From Bacteroidota bacterium (GTDB lineage Bacteria; Bacteroidota; Bacteroidia; JACCXN01): a DNA stretch of 7,837 nucleotides. The position numbers were made by a program, and so were the translations under genes. Below the pieces are notes generated by a model. The model worked only from the letters and a program-made list of their open reading frames with translations, did not search any database and was not told the DNA's origin. The stretch covers positions 1 through 7,837 of the forward strand of contig CANHPJ010000066.1 in assembly GCA_947462515.1 (NCBI GenBank). The letters are read 5' to 3'. This document shows positions 1 through 5,266 of this stretch, in pieces (within the stretch, counting starts at the first letter, position 1; the number at the start of each line of letters is the position of its first letter).

Positions 1-1
1 A

Positions 2-697
2 AGGGTAGTGAATCGGCTTAATGATAATTTTGACTATTTTTATGTTAAAAAAGTCGATGCGTCCAGAATTTATGGCCTTGAATTGGAGCACTTGCTTTCT
101 CCAAATCATATAAGTTATTTCGTAAATGCAGATACCCTCATTGAAGAGCACATAATCGGCATACCTGCAGATCAATTTCTAAAAAGTAATTTAACTAATC
201 AAAACTTTGAAGAAACTCGATTGGCAAAAGAGTTTGTTAAATTTAATGAAAGATGTTTTGTCAGACTATTAGGCGATATGCATTCCAGTAATTTTGTTAT
301 TGATGTTACACCTGATTTTGAAACAACTCATTATCGAATGCGGTCTATAGATTTTGATCAGCAATCTTTCGAAAAACGTAAAACAGTATATATGCCTCAA
401 TTTTTCAAACAGAACCTCCCTTTTGTTCAGTTGGTGCAGAAACATCTTACACTAGAGTCTATTCAGCAGTATCAGCGTGAGGAGCGCTCCATGATTTTTA
501 ACAGAATCAGAAATACACGATATCAAATAAAGGATTTGATAGATGTTATGTTGAAAGATGATATTTCATTTCCGGAAAATGTTGAGCATTTGAAGCTTGA
601 GTTGGCGGATCATTACAAAAATGATTCTTTTCTGAAATGTCAAACCATGGGAGAGGTATTGAAAACCAGTTTGAGGATATTGATAAAAATGAAATAG
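2..697 (+). CDS. Kinase-fold protein of unknown substrate, 5'-truncated by the window edge
   Basis: The reading frame is open to the left edge (codons AGG GTA precede the first GTG at 8), so the gene very likely begins outside the window and that GTG is probably internal. About 231 residues are visible. Numbering from the GTG, the order of motifs resembles the protein-kinase/aminoglycoside-phosphotransferase fold: a beta3-like YVKK (12-15), an acidic helix ELEHLL (25-30), a hinge-like strand TLIEEHIIGIP (43-53), a catalytic-loop-like GDMHSSN (89-95; D90, N95), and a metal-binding IDFD (114-117) in the place of DFG. A polar helical C-terminal part follows. The glycine-rich loop would lie upstream. 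No signal peptide or membrane segment is seen in the visible part, so it is probably cytoplasmic. I recall similar proteins only as conserved hypotheticals of Bacteroidota. The kinase assignment is inferred from motif order, and the substrate is unknown. The next gene begins 44 bases downstream with no obvious promoter, so the two are probably co-transcribed. Confidence 0.72.
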   Translation, partial: RVVNRLNDNFDYFYVKKVDASRIYGLELEHLLSPNHISYFVNADTLIEEHIIGIPADQFLKSNLTNQNFEETRLAKEFVKFNERCFVRLLGDMHSSNFVIDVTPDFETTHYRMRSIDFDQQSFEKRKTVYMPQFFKQNLPFVQLVQKHLTLESIQQYQREERSMIFNRIRNTRYQIKDLIDVMLKDDISFPENVEHLKLELADHYKNDSFLKCQTMGEVLKTSLRILIKMK

Positions 698-741
698 TCT
701 AGCTGCGGCAGATTTTTTGCTAATTTCTTATAAAATTATTA

Positions 742-1527
742 ATGCTTAATTATACTATTTATCGATTTCATGAAGATAGTTCCTGGGTTACTTTTATTCA
801 TGGCGCTGGAGGAAGTTCGAATATTTGGTTTAAGCAGATTAGAGACTTCTCGAAATTTTACAATATACTTCTAATTGACCTCAGGGGGCATGGTAAATCG
901 GCTAATCAACCAAATGCTGTTATCCCAAAAAAATATTCTTTTGAATACGTAATTAATGATGTTATTGAAGTGCTGAATTTTGAAAAAATAGATAAATCTC
1001 ATTTTGTTGGTATTTCTTTAGGTACGATTCTAATAAGAAAGATCGCTCAGGTATCTCCTGAAAAAATAGAAACAATGATAATGGGGGGAGCAATAATAAA
1101 ACTTAATGTTTTTTCGCAGGTATTAATGCATTTCGGCAATTTTTTTAAATCAATATTGCCATATTTATGGATTTATAAAATTTTTGCATTTATTATAATG
1201 CCTTATAAAAATCATAGGGAGTCCAGGTCACTTTTTATACGTGAAGCAAAAAAACTTTGTCAAAAAGAATTTGTAAGATGGTATAAATTAACTGCGGAAG
1301 TTATTCCTCTTTTGTCTTTTTTTCGGAAAAATGAAGTTGAAATACCAATATTATATTTAATGGGGAATCAAGATAGAATGTTTCTTCCTTCTGTTATAAA
1401 GTCAGTTAAGAATAACACTTATTCAGAGCTAATTATAGTTCCTGATTGCGGTCATGTTGTCAATGTTGAAAAACCAGATTTTTTTAACAAGGCAGCAATT
1501 GATTTTATTAAAAAAAATACGCTGTAA
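742..1527 (+). CDS. Alpha/beta-fold hydrolase
   Basis: This 261-residue protein has the full alpha/beta hydrolase layout. The oxyanion-hole HGAGG is at 20-24 and a conserved LLIDLRGHGKS block at 43-53. The nucleophile elbow is G-I-S-L-G at 90-94, with Ser92 as nucleophile. A hydrophobic and aromatic cap region spans about 120-195. The catalytic acid is probably Asp211 in GNQDRMF and the catalytic base His238 in DCGHVVNVEKP. The length is normal for the family and nothing is missing. There is no signal peptide, so it should be cytoplasmic. The cap contains hydrophobic stretches (about 121-153) that suggest a lipophilic acyl substrate or loose membrane contact, but the substrate (ester, thioester, lactone or other) cannot be read from sequence. 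The ATG at 742 is preferred: it is followed directly by the first beta-strand, and the region upstream is A+T-rich without a Shine-Dalgarno motif, as usual in Bacteroidota. It follows the kinase-fold gene by 44 bases. Confidence 0.88.
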   Translation: MLNYTIYRFHEDSSWVTFIHGAGGSSNIWFKQIRDFSKFYNILLIDLRGHGKSANQPNAVIPKKYSFEYVINDVIEVLNFEKIDKSHFVGISLGTILIRKIAQVSPEKIETMIMGGAIIKLNVFSQVLMHFGNFFKSILPYLWIYKIFAFIIMPYKNHRESRSLFIREAKKLCQKEFVRWYKLTAEVIPLLSFFRKNEVEIPILYLMGNQDRMFLPSVIKSVKNNTYSELIIVPDCGHVVNVEKPDFFNKAAIDFIKKNTL

Positions 1528-1572
1528 TCTTAAATCTCTTTTTTTGATTAATTCACAGTGTTTTTTTCTTTT
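1519..1572 (+). terminator. Candidate intrinsic terminator of the hydrolase gene
   Basis: ACGCTGT at 1519-1525 can pair with ACAGTGT at 1555-1561 (seven pairs, one G-U). The helix can continue with AATC (1526-1529) pairing GATT (1546-1549) across a five-base bulge. The 3' arm runs directly into a T-rich tract (1561-1572, one C). The stem begins inside the last codons of the hydrolase gene. The long loop and the bulge make it weaker than the terminator on the opposite strand. Confidence 0.42.
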
Positions 1573-1706
1573 CCTATTTCCAGTGATTCCTGGATTTTTA
1601 GACTTTGAATATTATTTCTTAAACTTATTTGTTATAAAATTAGTATTCAGCATTCATCGTGAATACCTGAATCGCATGTTGTAAATTGGAACCACGAAAT
1701 AAAGGC

Positions 1707-1735
1707 AAAAAAAAACTCCGGTTTTACCGGAGTTT
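1707..1735 (-). terminator. Rho-independent terminator of the rplS transcript
   Basis: AAACTCCGG (1713-1721) and CCGGAGTTT (1727-1735) form a perfect nine-pair stem with a five-base loop. Read on the minus strand, the stem is followed by an uninterrupted run of T (the A run at 1707-1715). The stem starts three bases after the rplS stop codon. On the plus strand only three T follow, so it acts mainly for the leftward transcript. It separates the convergent left and middle gene blocks. Confidence 0.93.
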
Positions 1736-1738
1736 AAA

Positions 1739-2098
1739 TTATGATTTAACAAACTGTTTTTTCTCTTTAATTCTTGCTTTTTTACCAGTAAGATCTCTTA
1801 AGTAGAATATTCTAGCTCTTCTAACAACACCTTTTTTGTTCACTTCAATTTTTTCTATGAATGGTGAATGTACAGGAACAATTCTTTCTACACCGATAGA
1901 ATTAGAAATTTTACGTATAGTGAAAGTTTCAGTTACGCCTGATCCTTTTCTCTGAATAACAACACCTTGAAATTGCTGAATTCTTTCTTTATCACCTTCT
2001 TTTATCTTGTAATGAACTGTTACAGTATCACCAGCTTTGAAAGGAGCGTGATCTTTTTTTTCTACTAATGTTTGCTCTAGGGCTTTAATAAATTCCAT
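1739..2098 (-). CDS. rplS: 50S ribosomal protein L19
   Basis: L19 is a structural protein of the large ribosomal subunit that sits at the 30S-50S interface. The 119-residue product has the family features in order: an N-terminal helix (MEFIKALEQTL), the strand F-K-A-G-D-T-V-T-V (20-28), a GVVIQRKGSG turn (45-54), the central signature F-T-I-R-K-I-S-N-S-I-G-V-E-R (59-72), PVHSPFIEKIEV (75-86), and the basic C-terminal block VRRARIFYLRDLTGKKARIKEKK (about 92-114). The length is normal for L19 and the ATG at 2098 matches the family start. It follows trmD on the same strand after a 197-base gap without a clear terminator. This is the conserved trmD-rplS order, and a strong terminator lies three bases past its stop. 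The identification is secure. Confidence 0.98.
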   Translation of the reverse strand: MEFIKALEQTLVEKKDHAPFKAGDTVTVHYKIKEGDKERIQQFQGVVIQRKGSGVTETFTIRKISNSIGVERIVPVHSPFIEKIEVNKKGVVRRARIFYLRDLTGKKARIKEKKQFVKS

Positions 2099-2144
2099 GA
2101 CTATATGTTGTTTTGGATATGGATAAGTCTTTGTTTTAGGGTTG

Positions 2145-2152
2145 CAATATTA
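2145..2152 (-). promoter_or_regulatory. Weak candidate -7 element for rplS
   Basis: The minus strand reads TAATATTG, one mismatch from the Bacteroidota TAnnTTTG element. It lies 46 bases before the rplS ATG, which would leave a leader of roughly 40 bases. I see no TTG or TTTG at the expected -33 distance. It is the best site in the 197-base trmD-rplS gap, which is otherwise A+T-rich with no gene and no clear terminator. rplS may simply be transcribed from further upstream. Confidence 0.25.
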
Positions 2153-2295
2153 CGGAATAATTTTGATAAATCATTCCTTTTTTAAAATATTTTTCTAAAA
2201 TAAATATCAATAATTCCGATTTGTATTAAGTGAACTAATTTAAGCTTTAAAAACGAATAATAATAATTCATTATCAAAATTTTATCACCCACTTT

Positions 2296-2973
2296 TTAAT
2301 CATTAAGTAAGTCCGGTCTTCTTTTTTTTGTGTTCATAATTGCTTGTTCGTGTTTCCATTGGTCTATTTTAACAGGATTTCCTGAAAGTAGAATTTCCGG
2401 TACTTTTAAACCTTTAAATTCAGAAGGTCTTGTGTAAATAGGAGGCGCTAGAAGGCCATCCTGAAATGAATCAGACAAAGCTGATGTTTCATCATTCAAA
2501 ACACCTGGTATAAGTCTAATTATGCTATCGCATAACACTGCTGCACCTAGTTCACCTCCAGATAGCACATAATCACCAATTGATATTTCTTTGGTAATAT
2601 ATAAATCTCTTACTCGCTGATCAACTCCTTTGTAATGTCCACATAAGATCAGTAAATTCTCCTTCACAGATAGCGTATTTGATATTTTTTGATTTAGTTT
2701 TTCTCCCTCAGGTGTCATGTAGATTATTTCATCATAATCCCTTTCACTTTTCAATTTATCTATACATTTTGCTATAGGTTCTATCATCATAACCATTCCT
2801 GCTTCTCCTCCGTAAGGTGAATCATCAACGGTTTTATGTTTATTACTGGCATAATCCCTTAGATTATGCATGTGGACTTCCACAATTCCTTTTTTTTGTG
2901 CTCTTTGCATAATTGAGAAAGAAAACGGACTCTCAATAAGTTGCGGTAATAATGTTAATATGTCTATTCTCAT
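2296..2973 (-). CDS. trmD: tRNA (guanine-N1-)-methyltransferase TrmD
   Basis: TrmD transfers a methyl group from S-adenosylmethionine to N1 of G37 in tRNAs that read CNN codons, which prevents +1 frameshifting. The 225-residue product is a SPOUT enzyme. It starts MRIDILTLLPQL and carries the SAM-binding trefoil-knot segments CGHYKGVDQR (111-120) and SIGDYVLSGGEL (131-142). Arg153 lies in IIRLIPG, and Asp168 in LSDSF corresponds to the catalytic aspartate of the family. The C-terminal domain runs from YTRPSEFKG to the end. The frame can be extended 12 codons upstream to a TTG at 3009, but those residues resemble nothing in the family, whereas the ATG at 2973 gives exactly the usual start. It lies 57 bases downstream of the symporter and 197 bases upstream of rplS on the same strand. 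rpsP and rimM, which flank trmD in many bacteria, are absent here. Confidence 0.97.
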   Translation of the reverse strand: MRIDILTLLPQLIESPFSFSIMQRAQKKGIVEVHMHNLRDYASNKHKTVDDSPYGGEAGMVMMIEPIAKCIDKLKSERDYDEIIYMTPEGEKLNQKISNTLSVKENLLILCGHYKGVDQRVRDLYITKEISIGDYVLSGGELGAAVLCDSIIRLIPGVLNDETSALSDSFQDGLLAPPIYTRPSEFKGLKVPEILLSGNPVKIDQWKHEQAIMNTKKRRPDLLND

Positions 2974-3030
2974 TTTTTTTGATGGTGAAATTGATATTTC
3001 TGTGTGCAAAAAATGATAATTATTTTTTTG

Positions 3031-4500
3031 TCATTTTTTTCTAATTAAATAGAGCCCGGCAAAGGTAAGTAATCCATTAATAATAAGTAGTTCATAACCA
3101 AATTTATAGCCATAAAACCAATTTGAGGCATTTTCATGCAAGACAAAACAAATTACAGGGGGCAAAGCACAAACGATGGGTACAAATTTGTCGTTTATTT
3201 TTGTTTTAGTGAACAAACCAAAGGTAAATAATCCCAAAAGCGGACCATAGGTATAGGCAGCAACTGTAAAAATCGAATCAATTACCGAGTCTTGATTTAT
3301 GTTTTTACATATTAAAATTGTAATTAGTAGTACAATTGCAAAGCCAATATGCACCAATTGTCTTCGTGTTGTTTTTTGTTTTTCGGTTAATTTTTCTTGT
3401 TTGTCAAGGTTTAAAAAATCGATACAAAAAGATGTAGTAAGCGTCGTAAGAACAGAGTCTGCGCTTGAAAAAGTAGCCGCTGTCAATCCCACAATAAAAA
3501 CTACGGCAGCAAAAGCCCCCAGATGTCCAAGTGCTATCATCGGAAAAATTTTATCTGTCATAATTTTACCATTTATACTATTTATTGGTAGGGAAATTCC
3601 TTTAGCCTCTGCATATATGTATAATAAAGCACCCAGGGAAACAAAGAAAATATTTACCACCACAAGCACCACACTAAACCAGTAAATGTTTTTTTGGGCA
3701 TCAAATAAGCTCTTGCAGCTTAAGTTTTTTTGCATCATGTTCTGATCTAATCCGGTCATTACAATTGCAACAAATGCTCCGCTTAAAAATTGTTTCGGGA
3801 AAAAAGATTTTTCTCTCCATTCAAAAAAGAAAACTTGCGAATAATTACTGTTCTTAATTGAATTGAATATATCCGTAAAACCCATGTTGAGATCACTGGT
3901 AATTGCCATTATAGAGAGGATCACTCCTAAAAGTAACAATGCGGATTGAAAGGTATCAGTCCAAATCAATGTTTTTATTCCGCCCTTATAGGTATATAAT
4001 AGCATGAGGATAATTATAAATGAAACAGTAATCGAAAATGGCACACCCAATGAATCGAAAACAAATAATTGGATTACTCCTGCTGTAAGGTATAATCTTA
4101 AAGATGCTCCTATTATTCTTGAAATAAGAAAGAAAAAAGAACCGGTTTTTTGAGAATAAAGCCCGAATCTTTCATCTAAATAACTGTAAATGGATGTTAG
4201 ATTGAGTTTGTAATAAATCGGTAAAAGTACTTTTGCGATAACAAAGTAGCCCAAAAGATAACCTAATACAAGTTGCATATATGAAAATTGCGATGATCCC
4301 ACTGTGCCGGGCAGCGAAATGAATGTAACCCCCGATAATGAATCACCAATCATACCAAAAGCAACAAGGTACCAAGGAGAAGATTTATTCCCAAGAAAAT
4401 AAGAATCGTTGTTGGCATTTTTTGATGTAAAATATGAAATGCCTATCAATACCAAAAAATAGGCAGATATAAAGATGATAATAGTTGATGGTGTAAGCAC
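3031..4500 (-). CDS. Sodium:solute symporter (SSS family)
   Basis: This inner-membrane protein of the solute:sodium symporter family uses the Na+ gradient to take up a small solute. The substrate cannot be read from sequence. From the GTG at 4500 it has 489 residues and roughly 13 hydrophobic segments, the usual SSS topology. Family marks: the broken first core helix with FGMIGDSLSGVTF (about 48-60), the signature TYKGGIKTLIWTDTFQ (170-185), and the Na+-site helix TFSSADSVLTTLTT (343-356). Start: the frame continues to a TTG at 4521, and no ATG exists near the N-terminus (first Met at residue 50). Starting at the GTG gives MLTPSTIIIFISAYFLV, directly entering the first membrane helix as in relatives. 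The TTG falls inside a candidate -7 promoter element and would add a polar SKNYNS stretch, so GTG is preferred. The gene is divergent from recR and leads towards trmD. A transporter in front of trmD is unlikely to be functionally linked to tRNA modification. Confidence 0.93.
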   Translation of the reverse strand: MLTPSTIIIFISAYFLVLIGISYFTSKNANNDSYFLGNKSSPWYLVAFGMIGDSLSGVTFISLPGTVGSSQFSYMQLVLGYLLGYFVIAKVLLPIYYKLNLTSIYSYLDERFGLYSQKTGSFFFLISRIIGASLRLYLTAGVIQLFVFDSLGVPFSITVSFIIILMLLYTYKGGIKTLIWTDTFQSALLLLGVILSIMAITSDLNMGFTDIFNSIKNSNYSQVFFFEWREKSFFPKQFLSGAFVAIVMTGLDQNMMQKNLSCKSLFDAQKNIYWFSVVLVVVNIFFVSLGALLYIYAEAKGISLPINSINGKIMTDKIFPMIALGHLGAFAAVVFIVGLTAATFSSADSVLTTLTTSFCIDFLNLDKQEKLTEKQKTTRRQLVHIGFAIVLLITILICKNINQDSVIDSIFTVAAYTYGPLLGLFTFGLFTKTKINDKFVPIVCALPPVICFVLHENASNWFYGYKFGYELLIINGLLTFAGLYLIRKK

Positions 4501-4518
4501 GGAATTATAATTTTTTGA

Positions 4519-4552
4519 CAAATATTAAATATTAAATTTAATATTAAAACAA
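4519..4552 (-). promoter_or_regulatory. Candidate promoter of the sodium:solute symporter gene
   Basis: On the minus strand, TTG at 4552-4550 and AATATTTG at 4526-4519 are separated by 23 bases. The second is one mismatch from the Bacteroidota -7 element TAnnTTTG. Transcription would begin near 4512-4514. That would exclude the TTG at 4521 as a start codon and leave a leader of roughly 12-14 bases before the GTG at 4500. Confidence 0.42.
4528..4545. repeat. 18-bp perfect palindrome between divergent promoters
   Basis: AATATTAAATTTAATATT equals its own reverse complement. It lies in the 79-base gap between the recR ATG and the symporter GTG, about where the -33 regions of both promoters should fall. 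The sub-motif AATATTAA also occurs at 4521-4528 and 4540-4547. It could be an operator, but it consists only of A and T, so chance is a real alternative in DNA of this composition. Confidence 0.4.
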
Positions 4553-4567
4553 TTAAAAGCTAATTAC

Positions 4568-4575
4568 TATTTTTG
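4568..4575 (+). promoter_or_regulatory. -7 promoter element of recR
   Basis: TATTTTTG matches the Bacteroidota TAnnTTTG element exactly and ends five bases before the recR ATG. No good TTTG is seen at the -33 distance. The predicted transcription start falls at or next to the start codon, implying a leaderless or nearly leaderless mRNA. Confidence 0.6.
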
Positions 4576-4579
4576 AATT

Positions 4580-5200
4580 ATGAATTTTTCCTCCAAATTA
4601 ATTGAAGAGGCTGTTGAGCAGTTTACATCGTTGCCTGGAATTGGCAAAAGAACAGCCTTGAGACTTGTCCTACATTTGTTAAAGCAAGATTTAAGTAACG
4701 TTCAAAACTTCAGTAATACGTTTGTTAGGCTTAAAAATGAAATAAAATATTGTGAGAGCTGTCACAATATTTCTGAATATAAAATGTGTGAAATTTGCAC
4801 TAATTCAAAAAGAGATTCTGCCACCATATGCGTAGTTGAAGATATCAGGGATTTGATGGCCATCGAAAATACTGGGCAATATTCCGGTATATATCATGTT
4901 TTGGGAGGAATAATTTCGCCTATGGATGGGATTGGCCCCGCTGATCTGAATATAGAATCACTAGTAGATAAAATTTCTAAAGGTGAAGCAAAGGAAATCG
5001 TACTTGCTCTAAGCACCACCATGGAGGGTGATACAACAAATTTTTATATTTATAAGAGATTGAAAGGGTTTCAAGTTAATGTATCGCAGATAGCCAGGGG
5101 AATTGCTTTTGGTGATGAATTGGAGTATGCCGATGAACTGACTCTTGGAAGATCTATTGCCAATAGAATACCCTATGAAAACAGCTTAAATTTTAAGTAA
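4580..5200 (+). CDS. recR: Recombination mediator protein RecR
   Basis: RecR works with RecO (and RecF) to load RecA on single-stranded gaps in recombinational repair. The 206-residue protein is complete. The N-terminal helix-hairpin-helix is LPGIGKRTALRLVLHLL (18-34). A four-cysteine zinc finger has Cys58, Cys61, Cys70 and Cys73. The Toprim domain begins at ICVVEDIRDL (83-92; acidic Glu87/Asp88) and continues through YHVLGG and the TTMEGDTTNFY block (146-156). The C-terminal Walker-B-like and tail motifs SQIARGIAFGDELEYADELTLGRSI (169-193) follow. The length is normal. The ATG at 4580 gives the family-typical MNFSSKLIEEAV start. An exact -7 element ends five bases upstream, which suggests translation without a 5' leader. 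It is divergent from the symporter and lies 66 bases upstream of the membrane glycosyltransferase on the same strand, with which it may share a transcript. Confidence 0.98.
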   Translation: MNFSSKLIEEAVEQFTSLPGIGKRTALRLVLHLLKQDLSNVQNFSNTFVRLKNEIKYCESCHNISEYKMCEICTNSKRDSATICVVEDIRDLMAIENTGQYSGIYHVLGGIISPMDGIGPADLNIESLVDKISKGEAKEIVLALSTTMEGDTTNFYIYKRLKGFQVNVSQIARGIAFGDELEYADELTLGRSIANRIPYENSLNFK

Positions 5201-5229
5201 ACAGATTCGTTTTAAGTACATTTTTAAGT
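5191..5229 (+). repeat. Three direct copies of TTTTAAGT after recR
   Basis: The octamer TTTTAAGT occurs at 5191-5198 (overlapping the recR stop), 5210-5217 and 5222-5229, that is three times in 39 bases. The first copy also forms a short inverted repeat with the preceding CTTAAA. No T-tract terminator follows. The function is unknown, and chance in A+T-rich DNA cannot be excluded. Confidence 0.35.
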
Positions 5230-5266
5230 TTACAAATAACAAAAGTTACAATCTTTAATAAATGTA

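Noticed and set aside
699..718. A possible terminator after the kinase-fold gene (CTG-CGG-CAG followed by six T)
   Set aside because: The stem has only three pairs, too weak to stand on its own. The hydrolase is more likely co-transcribed.
1454..1684. A 76-codon plus-strand frame overlapping the end of the hydrolase gene
   Set aside because: It starts inside the hydrolase in another frame, has a low-complexity Phe/Leu/Ile-rich translation typical of T-rich DNA, and runs through the terminator region.
2154..2178. GGAAT...ATTCC inverted repeat in the trmD-rplS gap
   Set aside because: A five-pair stem with a long loop and no T-run gives no support for a terminator or an L19 leader structure.
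2974..3009. A 12-codon N-terminal extension of TrmD from a TTG
   Set aside because: TrmD proteins begin at the MRIDIL strand, and the ATG at 2973 fits exactly; the extension has no family counterpart.
3299..3685. A 128-codon plus-strand frame opposite the symporter gene
   Set aside because: It is antisense to a clearly coding transporter with well-conserved motifs, and its translation has no recognisable domain.
5217..5224. TACATTTT as a promoter for the glycosyltransferase
   Set aside because: It lacks the final G of TAnnTTTG and has no TTTG at the -33 distance, and the gene can be served by the recR transcript.
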